A stretch of DNA of 64,000 nucleotides from Mycetocola saprophilus (GCF_000718085.1 NZ_JOEC01000002.1:992001-1056000), one strand, 5' to 3'; counted from the stretch's first letter, positions 53,097 to 61,892 are shown. Notes: generated by a model not told the origin, from the letters alone. Made by a program: numbers and translations.

Positions 53097-53119
53097 CTTA
53101 GTGTCGTAGTGACACTAAG
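53097..53119. promoter_or_regulatory. Perfect inverted repeat upstream of the NrtR-type gene
   Basis: CTTAGTGTC, five bases, GACACTAAG. The arms and spacing suit a dimeric winged-helix regulator, and the location favours autoregulation by the adjacent gene. Confidence 0.65.
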
Positions 53120-53121
53120 TT

Positions 53122-53213
53122 GTGCAAGCCGCTCGGCGGTGCCCCGCGGTGGGCCAAAACCGTGAGGAGCGCAAAGGTGACCGGACCGAGCGCGAGAACC
53201 ACAAACGCGAGCT
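53122..53213 (-). pseudogene. Relic of a small-membrane-protein paralogue
   Basis: Out of frame with the intact gene at 53214, this stretch reads KLAFVVLALGPVTFALLTVL, a close match to the C-terminal helix of the intact protein (RLTLAISALATGPITMIAL). The upstream part is missing and the frame ends inside the inverted repeat. It looks like the tail of a deleted tandem copy. Confidence 0.5.
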
Positions 53214-53753
53214 TTATGTTAATACCAGGGTCAAGGAAAGGGCGATCATCGTAATTGGCCCGGTGGCCAATGCCGAGATTGCGAGTGTCAAGCGGGCATT
53301 TTTGTTTCGGACAAATTGCCTAGCCAGGCCTAACGATGCAATCAACGCATGAATGACAAAGACACTTCGATAGACGATGACGCCCCACCATCCAGTGGTG
53401 CCTGGCACTATACCGCTGGGAATATCGATACTGTTGAAAAACGTCAACGCCGTCAGACTGAGGATGGCAACAAACACCAAGGCGTATGACGGGACCAAGG
53501 TTCGCCCACCGGGAATCGGTATGAGAAGGCTGCCGGCGAGCAGAGTAAATGCCGTGGCGTAAAAAGCTGACCACATGAAAACATTATGAAAGTCAGCAGT
53601 GTAGAAATCGTGAAGCGAAACGATTCGTTCCGCAAACTTAAAGATGGCTGCGATCGCCGCAACATAAATTGCACTCGCAAGGAGTCGACACACTATCTCT
53701 AGCGGGTCGAATCGACCGATCCTTTCTGACCTGTCGTTGGAGGTTCGCAACAT
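53214..53753 (-). CDS. Small membrane protein (family C, copy 1)
   Basis: 179 residues, four predicted helices (about 22-45, 60-80, 88-108 and 128-175). AAAGGATC precedes the ATG. Family C landmarks are a Trp pair (GWWGVIVYRSVFVIH) about 45 residues before the end, a basic turn (FVRNKNARLT) and a last helix with GP-x-T. The next three minus-strand genes and two relics share this C-terminal pattern. GC is clearly below the window average. No family is recognised. Confidence 0.65.
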   Translation of the reverse strand: MLRTSNDRSERIGRFDPLEIVCRLLASAIYVAAIAAIFKFAERIVSLHDFYTADFHNVFMWSAFYATAFTLLAGSLLIPIPGGRTLVPSYALVFVAILSLTALTFFNSIDIPSGIVPGTTGWWGVIVYRSVFVIHALIASLGLARQFVRNKNARLTLAISALATGPITMIALSLTLVLT

Positions 53754-53902
53754 CTGAGATCCTTTGTACTGGTGGACAGATTGGCGTCACTTTCTGGGAC
53801 GGGGTGGAGTGCTGATTCGTTTTGGGCACCCCGAGAGCTAGGTCGTCAATCCCGACATTACTGCGCATTCACGAGCGGCTCTCTGTGTTAAACAGCATTC
53901 AA

Positions 53903-54466
53903 TTAGCCAGCCATCCGTGCAGCAGACCCATTTGATAGCAGAAGCACGGTCATAATCGCGATCGATATGGGAGGCGTACAGAATGCCAGTACCACCACAG
54001 TCGCCTTGAGCTTGCGAACTGGGATCACACGTACAGCCAGTAGGAAGATCGACTGAATTGCCAGAACGATTGGAATGCTGAGCGTTACGAGTGATTCGAA
54101 CCATCTATTTGAAGATATCGGAGACGGTAATGCGTGCGGGTCGGTTGAAAAAGCATAAATGAAGAGTGCGTATAGCCCAGAAAAAAACAAACTTCCCACG
54201 AGTACCGCAGTGATCGCAACGGTGGGCACAAGACTTCTGTCCAACGATGAACGTCGCGTCGCAAATATAGTGAATGCGGTCAAAACGACAAGAAAGTAGA
54301 GTGCCCATCCGAATACACGTAGTGGTCCGTGCGCCAGTAGGCCACTTGGCGGGAAAATGTTGTACCCCAAGATTGTGAGCACCGGCAGTGCCAGAAAGCA
54401 ACTGACACCTGCCACGATTCTTGAGATGGAAAATCCATGGTTCGAAGGAGCAGTGTCGGAATTCAC
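53903..54466 (-). CDS. Small membrane protein (family C, copy 2)
   Basis: 187 residues, four helices (about 15-38, 50-68, 78-103 and 118-180). SLVPTVAITAVLVG lines up with TLVPSYALVFVAIL of copy 1, and the C-terminal W-x24-R-K-x10-PP-I pattern with the W-x-R-x-GP-T of copy 1. The identity is low, so the copies diverged long ago. Intergenic space of 149 bases separates it from copy 1. Function is unknown. Confidence 0.6.
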   Translation of the reverse strand: MNSDTAPSNHGFSISRIVAGVSCFLALPVLTILGYNIFPPSGLLAHGPLRVFGWALYFLVVLTAFTIFATRRSSLDRSLVPTVAITAVLVGSLFFSGLYALFIYAFSTDPHALPSPISSNRWFESLVTLSIPIVLAIQSIFLLAVRVIPVRKLKATVVVLAFCTPPISIAIMTVLLLSNGSAARMAG

Positions 54467-54495
54467 GGGGCAACTCCTGTTCGAAGTAAATCAAA

Positions 54496-54564
54496 ACGCA
54501 CGAGGGCCCAATAGATCATTGATACCACCTGCTTGCCGGGGGAGCGTCCCAGATTGCCGAACGC
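54496..54564 (-). pseudogene. Relic of a Nudix (NrtR-type) gene
   Basis: 69 bases match 52750-52818 inside the intact Nudix gene at about 57 of 69 positions by eye. In the minus frame they read AFGNLGRSPGKQVVSMIYWAL versus AFGNVGRSPGNRVVSIIYWAL in the intact protein. Neither end continues as a gene. It lies between family C copies 2 and 3. Confidence 0.65.
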
Positions 54565-54608
54565 TAGGACGGTAGTCGGCGGCCACTGGGTGAACAATGC
54601 CTTGGTCA

Positions 54609-54950
54609 CTAGAACCCCCGAGATATTGCGAGGAGCAGCGTGATCGTCTGGAGAACCAGCGGGAGCGCCACCATCGAAACGGCGAGTGCCTTTCGGACCT
54701 GCGGGTGACGTGCGGCTCGCTGAACAAACATGATGACCGGAACCGCGATCATCACCGGTGCGGGCGTGAACAGTGCGAGTTCAGATGGCCAGTTGCGCAC
54801 AATCATGGGGCTCGTTTCGTCCCCGACGGGATCCGTGGGCGGCGTGCTCGTCAACACCACCATGACCAGAATAAACGCCAGATTGAGCAGTATCTGAGGG
54901 ATGCCGGCCACCCAGTGGATGAGCAGCACGACACCAGACCGTTCGCTCAT
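54609..54950 (-). CDS. Small membrane protein (family C, copy 3)
   Basis: 113 residues from an ATG with GGAGGGCGGG upstream. Three helices (about 7-30, 50-72 and 90-110). NWPSELALFTPAPVMIAVPV matches the W-P region of copies 2 and 4, and HPQVRKALAVSMVALPLVLQ the C-terminal block of copy 1. It is the shortened form of the family. Together with copy 4 and the relics it suggests a decaying tandem array. Confidence 0.62.
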   Translation of the reverse strand: MSERSGVVLLIHWVAGIPQILLNLAFILVMVVLTSTPPTDPVGDETSPMIVRNWPSELALFTPAPVMIAVPVIMFVQRAARHPQVRKALAVSMVALPLVLQTITLLLAISRGF

Positions 54951-54996
54951 GACCCGCCCTCCGTCACGTGATCTGGGGAGCGCTGGGGACGCAACA

Positions 54997-55272
54997 CTAG
55001 TGGGTGACCGAGTCGGCATAGACGGTGACCGCCCCGGCGAAATAGAGCATCGGAAAGAGAAGGAGGAGCACCGTCAGGACCGTGCGTCCGGTCCCGGGTC
55101 GGATGAGTCGCCGAATCAGCGCCATAACCGGCTGCGCGATCAACACAAACAGGCCTCCGTGGTGCACCAGGAATTCGGGCCAGTGGGTGGGGAGCACCGC
55201 CGGTCGGGCCGGGATATCGTTGGGGCCCGCGGCGGCATAACCCAGGAAGAGGAGCGCGAAGGTGCCATACAC
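54997..55272 (-). CDS. Small membrane protein (family C, copy 4)
   Basis: 91 residues from a GTG with GGCGAGG upstream. Two to three helices. HWPEFLVHHGGLFVLIAQPV aligns with NWPSELALFTPAPVMIAVPV of copy 3, and the R-x-x-R-x20-P block follows. GC returns to the local average here. It is close to copy 3 on the same strand (46-base gap) and probably cotranscribed with it. Function is unknown. Confidence 0.6.
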   Translation of the reverse strand: MYGTFALLFLGYAAAGPNDIPARPAVLPTHWPEFLVHHGGLFVLIAQPVMALIRRLIRPGTGRTVLTVLLLLFPMLYFAGAVTVYADSVTH

Positions 55273-55322
55273 AACTACACCTCGCCGTAGCGGGGATCGG
55301 TCCGAGAATCGGCAATCATGTC

Positions 55323-56123
55323 CTACTTACTCACCCCGAAGATCCCCGGCCACCAGGCCAGGGCGAGCGGATAACCGACAAACGAGATGATGTCGATCAG
55401 GGTATGGGCGATGACCAGCGGCATCACCCGCCCCCAGCGGCGATAGCACCACCCGAAGACCACGCCCATCACCACGTTGCCAAAGAATGGGCCGATGCCC
55501 TGATAGAGGTGGTAGCTGCCGCGCAGCAGGGCGCTGGCGATGATGATCTTCCAGGTGCCCCAGCCGAGCTGATCCAGCCTCTTATAGAGGTAGCCGATCA
55601 CGATGACCTCTTCGAGCAGGCCCGCCTTGAGTGCGGCGAGGATCAGCATCGGGATCGTCCACCAATACTGATCCGGCGGGGCGGCCTGCACGGCCACCGT
55701 GATCCCAAGCAGGCGGCCGACCGCATAGAGCGCGATGCCGGGAACCCCGATCACCGCCACCAGGAACAGGCCCCGGGCAAAATCCCGACCCAAAAGCCGC
55801 GCACGCACGTCGAGTCCGAGCTGCGCAAACGGGCTAGATCCCGGACGCCACAGGAGATAGAGGACAAGCGCGACGGGTGCCAGCCCCAGCGCGAACCCCA
55901 GGAACTGGTTGGTGAAATCCAGCCATTCGCGGGTCGAGGTGGCCTGGTTGATCCCGGCGCTCTGGTTGCCGAGCGAGGTTTCGGCGGTGAGCCTAGAGAT
56001 CAGGGTCAGGATCGAGTACAGCGCGGAGGCCCCCAAAGAGAGGGCCAACACGATGCCGATTTCTATGCCCAGGCGACGGCGTGGTGCGGCAAATGCGGCA
56101 TCCCGCTCGGGAAGTAGTGACAT
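55323..56123 (-). CDS. CPBP family membrane metalloprotease
   Basis: 266 residues, about eight helices. The family motifs are LEEVIVIGYL (the EE pair, but with Ile where the usual R of EExxxR stands), RGSYHLYQG and HTLIDIISF. Members cleave CAAX-type proteins, process peptides or give self-immunity to bacteriocins. The missing Arg may weaken activity. It lies beside the small membrane protein array. The 252 bases between it and locus 2 carry only promoter-like sequence. Confidence 0.85.
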   Translation of the reverse strand: MSLLPERDAAFAAPRRRLGIEIGIVLALSLGASALYSILTLISRLTAETSLGNQSAGINQATSTREWLDFTNQFLGFALGLAPVALVLYLLWRPGSSPFAQLGLDVRARLLGRDFARGLFLVAVIGVPGIALYAVGRLLGITVAVQAAPPDQYWWTIPMLILAALKAGLLEEVIVIGYLYKRLDQLGWGTWKIIIASALLRGSYHLYQGIGPFFGNVVMGVVFGWCYRRWGRVMPLVIAHTLIDIISFVGYPLALAWWPGIFGVSK

Positions 56124-56278
56124 GGCGGAATCCCTTCAGAGTGCTCACCATCGTAGCCGTCGGACGTGACACTGTTGGGAACCACTCAGTGACCGCACGG
56201 GTTTGTGGCAAACGTTGTTCACTTATTACAAGCGAATGCCAACTGTGTATCCGCTCGGTAACAATCCGAGCGTCTATT

Positions 56279-56308
56279 TGGTGAAACCAGCGAAACCTAT
56301 CTACGCTG
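56279..56308 (+). promoter_or_regulatory. Candidate promoter of ABC locus 2
   Basis: TTGGTG, 18 bases, TACGCT, 68 bases before the ATG at 56376. The preceding 150 bases are relatively AT-rich with no gene. Confidence 0.45.
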
Positions 56309-56375
56309 GTGTCATCCAAGAGAACCCGCACAGGGTATATCTCTGTGCCTGTTCTGACACATTCCAGGAGGAATA

Positions 56376-57992
56376 ATGAAGCTGAATCGCATTGGCGTAG
56401 GTGCCATTGCCCTTGCAGCCGCGAGTGCTCTGGTGCTCACCGGTTGCTCGACCAGTGGCGACAACAACGGATCGGGCAGCGGAGACGGTGCGGGCATTGT
56501 GACCGCAAACGGTTCCGAGCCGCAGAACGGCCTCGTGCCCACCAACACCAACGAGACCGGTGGTGGACGTATCGTCACCTCGCTGTTCTCGGGTCTCGTG
56601 AGCTACGACGCCAAGGGCAAGCCCCGCATGGACGTTGCAAAGTCGATCGAGTCCAGCGACTCGCAGAACTACACCGTCACCCTGAACGATGACCGCGTAT
56701 TCTCCAACGGCGAGAAGGTTACCGCCTCCTCGTTCGTGGACGCTTGGAACTGGGCTGCCCAGGTTTCCAACAAGCAGAACAACTCCTCCTTCTTCGAGGA
56801 CATCCAGGGTTACAACGCCGATGCTGACTCGCCCCTGACCGGCCTCAAGGTCGTCTCGGACACCGAGTTCACCATCACCCTGAACCAGCCGGTTTCGGAC
56901 TTCGAGCTGCGCCTGGGTTACTCGGCTTACGTGCCGCTGCCCAAGGACGCTACCAAGGACATCACCGCCTTCGGTGAGCACCCGATCGGTAACGGTCCCT
57001 ACAAGCTCGATGGCGACAAGGCGTGGACCCACAAGGAGCGCATCAAGCTCGTCAAGAACGACACCTACAAGGGCCCGCGTGAGGCGAAGAACAAGGGTCT
57101 GACCATTGTCTTCTACTCGGACCTGGGTGGCGCTTACGCCGACCTGCGCAGCAACAACCTCGACGTTCTGGACGCAATCCCGGACGCCGACCTGGCTTCG
57201 TTCCAGAAGGACCTGGGCGACCGCGCCATCAACCAGCCGGCCGCTATCTTCCAGTCCTTCACCATCCCGGAGCGCCTGGCGCACTTCTCGGGTGAAGAGG
57301 GCGAGCTGCGTCGTGCGGCTATCTCGCACGCCATCAACCGCGACCAGGTCACCAAGGTGATCTTCTCCGACACCCGTACCCCGGCACACGACTTCACCTC
57401 GCCGGTTATCGACGGTTACTCGAAGGACGTTGAGGGCAGCGATGTCCTGAACTTCGACGAGAAGAAGGCCAAGGAGCTGTGGGCTCAGGCCGACGCTATC
57501 TCCCCGTGGAGCGGCACCTTCCAGATCGGTTACAACGCTGACGGTGGACACGCCGGCTGGGTTGACGCCGTGACCAACCAGATCAAGAACGTCCTGGGTA
57601 TCGATGCCTCGGGTGCTCCGGTTCCGGTATTCTCGGCCTTCCGTCAGGAAGTCGTGAACGAGTCCATCCAGACCGCTTTCCGCACCGGATGGCAGGGTGA
57701 CTACCCGGGTCTGTACAACTTCCTCGCCCCGCTGTACGCCACCGGCGCCAGCTCGAACGACGGAAAGTACTCCAACCCGCAGGTTGACGCACTCCTGAAG
57801 GAGGGTCTGGCCGCTACCAGCATCGAAGATGCAAACAAGAAGTTCCAGGAAGCACAGACCATCCTCTTCAAGGACCTGCCCGCTATCCCGCTGTGGTACT
57901 CGACCGTCAACGGTGGATACAGCAACAAGGTTTCCGATGTGGTCTTCGGTTGGAACAGCCAGCCGATCTACGAGGACATCGTCAAGAAGTAG
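56376..57992 (+). CDS. Peptide-type ABC transporter substrate-binding lipoprotein (locus 2)
   Basis: 538 residues, family 5. Signal peptide with lipobox LTGC (C24). Conserved features are the TNTNETGGGRIVTSLFSGLV region near the start and PIGNGPYKLDGD in the body. It resembles the OppA/DppA type that captures peptides. AGGAGGAA precedes the ATG. Codon choice is strongly biased to C-ending codons, fitting high expression. The permeases start 210 bases downstream, after a hairpin that may reduce read-through. Confidence 0.93.
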   Translation: MKLNRIGVGAIALAAASALVLTGCSTSGDNNGSGSGDGAGIVTANGSEPQNGLVPTNTNETGGGRIVTSLFSGLVSYDAKGKPRMDVAKSIESSDSQNYTVTLNDDRVFSNGEKVTASSFVDAWNWAAQVSNKQNNSSFFEDIQGYNADADSPLTGLKVVSDTEFTITLNQPVSDFELRLGYSAYVPLPKDATKDITAFGEHPIGNGPYKLDGDKAWTHKERIKLVKNDTYKGPREAKNKGLTIVFYSDLGGAYADLRSNNLDVLDAIPDADLASFQKDLGDRAINQPAAIFQSFTIPERLAHFSGEEGELRRAAISHAINRDQVTKVIFSDTRTPAHDFTSPVIDGYSKDVEGSDVLNFDEKKAKELWAQADAISPWSGTFQIGYNADGGHAGWVDAVTNQIKNVLGIDASGAPVPVFSAFRQEVVNESIQTAFRTGWQGDYPGLYNFLAPLYATGASSNDGKYSNPQVDALLKEGLAATSIEDANKKFQEAQTILFKDLPAIPLWYSTVNGGYSNKVSDVVFGWNSQPIYEDIVKK

Positions 57993-58058
57993 TTTCGACT
58001 CACGGATGTAACAAAAATCGTTGTAGAGTGAAGACTCTGTAATTATTTCCTGTTACTC

Positions 58059-58108
58059 GAGGGGGGCGAGTGTGTACCGGCTGCGGTCGGTGATCATTCG
58101 CCCCCCTC
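58059..58108 (+). terminator. Hairpin between binding protein and permeases (locus 2)
   Basis: Arms GAGGGGGGCGAGTG/CATTCGCCCCCCTC with one G-U pair, loop of 22 bases. Such stems after binding-protein genes often lower expression of the downstream permease genes. Confidence 0.6.
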
Positions 58109-58202
58109 AACCTGTTGCCCCCACGGAGGCAGTGTTTTTCCTCATTAGAGAGGCTCCATCATTCATCATGCGTAACCCCGCACCCGGGGCGGTATAAGCG
58201 AT

Positions 58203-59132
58203 ATGGCAAGATATATCTTTTTCCGCCTCCTTCAGGCTATCCCGGTACTCCTGGGAACCACTCTTCTTATCTACTTCATGGTTTTTGCCATGCCCGGAGA
58301 CCCAATCCTGGCGCTGTTCGGAGATAAGACCCCCACCCCCGCCCAGCTCGAAGCGCTTCGTGAGCAGTACCACCTGAACGAACCGTTCATCATGCAGTAC
58401 CTCCGCTTCCTTGGCGGAATCTTCGTGGGAGACCTCGGCACCACCTATTCCGGCCAGCCGGTGATCTCGGTCCTGCAGTCCACCTTCCCGGTGACCCTGC
58501 GCCTGGCCCTGATCGCGCTGATCCTCGAGACCGTCTTCGGTATCGGTCTGGGTCTGCTCTCCGGTCTGCGCAAGGGTGGCGCCAGCGACAACATCATCCT
58601 GGCCTTCAGCCTGCTGCTGATCTCGCTGCCGATCTTCGTGATCGCGTTTGTGCTCCAGTACCTGCTGACCTTCCAGACGAGCATCTTTAGGCCAACGGTA
58701 GGTGAGGGTGCCCCCTGGGGAGACCTCATCCTGCCCGGTATCGTTTTGGCCACGGCATCGGTCGCCCAGATTATTCGTCTGACGCGTACCTCCGTGATCG
58801 AGACCATGGGCCAGGACTTCGTTCGCACCGCATACGGTAAGGGCCTCTCGCGTGGACGGGTTATCCCCGTGCACATCCTGCGTAACTCCCTGATCCCCGT
58901 GGTCACCTACATCGGCACCGACCTCGGTGTGATGATGGTGGGCGCCACCGTGACGGAGGGTATCTTCAACGTCCCCGGTGTGGGACGTACCCTGTTCCAG
59001 GCAATCAAGCAGAGCGAGGGACCCACCGTTGTGTCCTTCGTGACGGTGATGGTGCTGCTGTACCTGATCCTGAACCTGCTGATCGACCTGCTCTATGCCG
59101 TGCTCGACCCAAGGATCCGGTATGTCAAATAA
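58203..59132 (+). CDS. ABC transporter permease, DppB type (locus 2)
   Basis: 309 residues, six helices. The family opening YIFFRLLQAIPVLLGTTLLI, the MPGDPILALFG segment near 30-40 and the EAA loop MGQDFVRTAYGKGLSRGRVI are present. The stop lies inside the next gene, 11-base overlap. Length is typical for DppB. Confidence 0.94.
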   Translation: MARYIFFRLLQAIPVLLGTTLLIYFMVFAMPGDPILALFGDKTPTPAQLEALREQYHLNEPFIMQYLRFLGGIFVGDLGTTYSGQPVISVLQSTFPVTLRLALIALILETVFGIGLGLLSGLRKGGASDNIILAFSLLLISLPIFVIAFVLQYLLTFQTSIFRPTVGEGAPWGDLILPGIVLATASVAQIIRLTRTSVIETMGQDFVRTAYGKGLSRGRVIPVHILRNSLIPVVTYIGTDLGVMMVGATVTEGIFNVPGVGRTLFQAIKQSEGPTVVSFVTVMVLLYLILNLLIDLLYAVLDPRIRYVK

Positions 59133-60078
59133 CGAATACACGCCCGGACCCGGGCACTATGTGGCACCGCTGGAGGAGACCCCTCTGGCGGCCGTCGACG
59201 CCGTCAACGTCGACGAGAAGCCCAGCAACCTCTGGCGCGACGCCTGGCAGGACCTGCGCGGCCGGATCTCCTTCTGGATTTCCTCCGTTCTGATTCTGCT
59301 GATCGTGATCGTCGCGATCTTCCCGCAGCTGTTCTCGAGCGTGGATCCCACCAAGTGTGACCTGCAGTTCTCGAACCAGGGCCCCTCGGAGGGACACATC
59401 CTCGGCTACACCAAGCTGGGCTGTGACGTTTACTCCCGCATCATCCACGGAACCGGTACCTCGGTTTCGGTGGGTCTGATCGTGACCGTGCTGGTATTCG
59501 GCCTCGGTGTGATCTTCGGTGCGATCGCCGGTTTCTACGGTGGATGGGTTGACTCCGTGCTCTCGCGCGTGGGCGACATCTTCTTCTCGATTCCCTACAT
59601 CCTGGCTGCCATCGTTGTGATGTCGCAGTTCAAGGCTGAGGACCGCAACGTCTGGGTGATTTCGCTCGCGATCGGTTTGTTTGCCTGGCCCTCCACGGCG
59701 CGTGTGTTGCGTGCCGAGATTATCCGGGTCAAGCAGGCCGACTACATCACCAGCGCCAAGTCGATTGGTCTGTCGAACTTCAAGATCCTGATGCGCCACG
59801 TGCTGCCCAACTCGATCGCCCCGGTGATCGTGATCACGACCCTCTCGCTTGCGGGTGCGATCGTGGCCGAGGCAACGCTGAGCTACCTGGGTGTGGGTCT
59901 GCCCTCGACGATTATGTCGTGGGGTAACGACATCGGTGCCGCGCAGGACAACCTGCGTAACTCGCCGATGACCCTGATCTACCCGTCCATCGCGCTGTCG
60001 ATCACCGTGTTGGCCTTCATCATGCTTGGTGAGGCCGTGCGTGACGCGCTCGACCCGAAGGCGAGGGCTCGTCGATGA
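59122..60078 (+). CDS. ABC transporter permease, DppC type (locus 2)
   Basis: 318 residues from the ATG at 59122. A cytoplasmic N-terminal extension of about 45 residues precedes the first helix; six helices follow, with the EAA loop RVKQADYITSAKSIGLSNFK and the C-terminal GEAVRDALDPKARARR. The stop overlaps the ATPase start by four bases. Confidence 0.94.
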   Translation: MSNNEYTPGPGHYVAPLEETPLAAVDAVNVDEKPSNLWRDAWQDLRGRISFWISSVLILLIVIVAIFPQLFSSVDPTKCDLQFSNQGPSEGHILGYTKLGCDVYSRIIHGTGTSVSVGLIVTVLVFGLGVIFGAIAGFYGGWVDSVLSRVGDIFFSIPYILAAIVVMSQFKAEDRNVWVISLAIGLFAWPSTARVLRAEIIRVKQADYITSAKSIGLSNFKILMRHVLPNSIAPVIVITTLSLAGAIVAEATLSYLGVGLPSTIMSWGNDIGAAQDNLRNSPMTLIYPSIALSITVLAFIMLGEAVRDALDPKARARR

Positions 60079-61793
60079 CCGAACCGCTGCTGCAGATTCG
60101 CGATCTGGAGATCGCGTTTAAGACCCAGAACGGTATCGTTCAGGCCGTCCGTGGGGTCAACCTCGACCTCGGTGCCGGCGAGACCCTGGCGATCGTGGGT
60201 GAGTCGGGTTCGGGTAAGTCCACCACGGCCACCTCGATCATCAACCTGCTGCCGGGTACCGGACACATCACCGGTGGATCGATCCGCTTCGACGGCCGCG
60301 AGCTCACCTCGCTCAGCCGCAAGGAGATGGAGAACATCCGCGGTCGCGAGATCGGTTTTGTTCCGCAGGACCCGATGTCGAACCTCAACCCGGTGTGGTC
60401 GATTGGTTTCCAGGTGGAGGAGGCGGTCCGTGCAAACGGCATCGCCACCGGCCGCAAGGAGGTCAAGAAGCGCGCGATTGAGGTGCTCAAGGAGGCCGGT
60501 CTGGCCGACGCCGACCGCCGCATGAAGCAGTACCCGCACCAGTTCTCCGGTGGTATGCGTCAGCGCGTGCTGATCGGTATGGGCCTGGCCGCGAACCCCA
60601 AGCTGCTGATCGCCGATGAGCCCACCTCGGCTCTGGATGTGACCGTGCAGCGTGTGATCCTGGATCACCTGGAGTCACTCACCCAGGAACTCGGCACCGC
60701 CGTGATCTTCATCACCCACGACCTGGGCCTGGCCGCCGAGCGCGCCAAGCACCTCGTGGTGATGTACAAGGGTCGCATCGTGGAGGCCGGTCCCTCGGTG
60801 GAGATCCTGCAGAACCCGCAGCACCCGTACACCAAGCGGCTGGTGGCCGCGGCACCGAGCCTCGCCTCGCGCCGCATCCAGTCCGCCGACGCGCAGCTTG
60901 CCGAGCTTGAGGTCAGCACCCAGACCGGGACCGTTGACTTCGACCTCGTGGCCGCCGCGGCCGGTCGCGCCGAGCTCAAGGCAAAGCAGGGCCCCCGCCC
61001 CAACGCCATCGAGGTTGACGATGTGACCAAGGTGTTCAAGATCCGTCAGGGAAGCGGCCGCGCGGTGGACTTCACCGCGGTGGACAAGATGTCCTTCGCC
61101 GTGGAGAAGGGCACCACCACCGCAATCGTGGGCGAGTCCGGTTCGGGCAAGTCGACGATCGCACGGATGCTGCTCGGTCTGGAGACCATTACCTCGGGTG
61201 ATATCCGGGTGGATGGCGAATCGCTTGCGGGTCTGGACAATAAGGGTCTGTTCAAGCTGCGTCGCAAGATGCAGCCGGTCTTCCAGGACCCCTATGGTTC
61301 GCTGAACCCGCTGCAGTCGATCGGAAACATCATCGGCGAGCCGCTGGATGTTCACAAGGTGGGCGATTCCAAGTCGCGTCGTAACCGCGTGAACGAGCTG
61401 CTTGACCAGGTGTCCCTGCCCAAGGCCATGTTCGGTCGCTACCCCAACGAACTCTCCGGTGGTCAGCGTCAGCGTGTGGCGATTGCCCGCGCGCTCGCGC
61501 TCAAGCCCGAGATCATCGTGCTGGATGAGGCCGTGTCGGCACTGGACGTTCTCGTCCAGGCCCAGGTCCTGCAGCTTCTTGCCGAGCTGCAGGAGGAACT
61601 GGAGCTGACCTACCTGTTCATCACTCACGACCTCGCGGTGGTGCGTGTGATCGCCGACAACGTCTGCGTGATGGAGCAGGGCAAGCTGGTTGAGGCTGCC
61701 ACCACCGATGAGGTGTTTGGTAACCCGAAGATGGAGTACACCCAGCGTCTGCTGGATGCCATCCCCGGCTCCGGCATCAAGATGGGCCTGTAG
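60075..61793 (+). CDS. Fused DppD-DppF ABC transporter ATPase (locus 2)
   Basis: 572 residues, two full nucleotide-binding domains joined by a linker. Domain 1 (about 1-260) has GESGSGKST, FSGGMRQRVLIGMGLA and LLIADEPTSALD; domain 2 (about 312-565) has GESGSGKST, LSGGQRQRVAIARALA and IIVLDEAVSALD. The second Walker B carries DEAVSALD, a common variant. Single-gene fusions of this kind are frequent in actinobacteria. The stop is followed 15 bases later by a strong terminator. Confidence 0.94.
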   Translation: MTEPLLQIRDLEIAFKTQNGIVQAVRGVNLDLGAGETLAIVGESGSGKSTTATSIINLLPGTGHITGGSIRFDGRELTSLSRKEMENIRGREIGFVPQDPMSNLNPVWSIGFQVEEAVRANGIATGRKEVKKRAIEVLKEAGLADADRRMKQYPHQFSGGMRQRVLIGMGLAANPKLLIADEPTSALDVTVQRVILDHLESLTQELGTAVIFITHDLGLAAERAKHLVVMYKGRIVEAGPSVEILQNPQHPYTKRLVAAAPSLASRRIQSADAQLAELEVSTQTGTVDFDLVAAAAGRAELKAKQGPRPNAIEVDDVTKVFKIRQGSGRAVDFTAVDKMSFAVEKGTTTAIVGESGSGKSTIARMLLGLETITSGDIRVDGESLAGLDNKGLFKLRRKMQPVFQDPYGSLNPLQSIGNIIGEPLDVHKVGDSKSRRNRVNELLDQVSLPKAMFGRYPNELSGGQRQRVAIARALALKPEIIVLDEAVSALDVLVQAQVLQLLAELQEELELTYLFITHDLAVVRVIADNVCVMEQGKLVEAATTDEVFGNPKMEYTQRLLDAIPGSGIKMGL

Positions 61794-61807
61794 CCCGTCC
61801 GCCTCGT

Positions 61808-61856
61808 CACACCGCCCGGTGTCTGCCCTCGGCAGACACCGGGCGGTGTGCGTTTT
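61808..61856 (+). terminator. Terminator of ABC locus 2
   Basis: Perfect 20-base arms (CACACCGCCCGGTGTCTGCC / complement), three-base loop, then CGTTTT. Confidence 0.9.
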
Positions 61857-61886
61857 ACCGGCGATTTTGGGGGTGGGGGAGACCTG

Positions 61887-61892
61887 TAGACT
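61887..61892 (+). promoter_or_regulatory. -10 box (TAGACT) for a leaderless start at 61899
   Basis: TAGACT plus six bases leads to GTG, as at 15290. Confidence 0.6.

Noticed and set aside
53122..53352. A 76-codon plus-strand open frame after the inverted repeat
   Set aside because: It is basic and low in pattern, has no ribosome site, and runs antisense to the family C gene and its relic.
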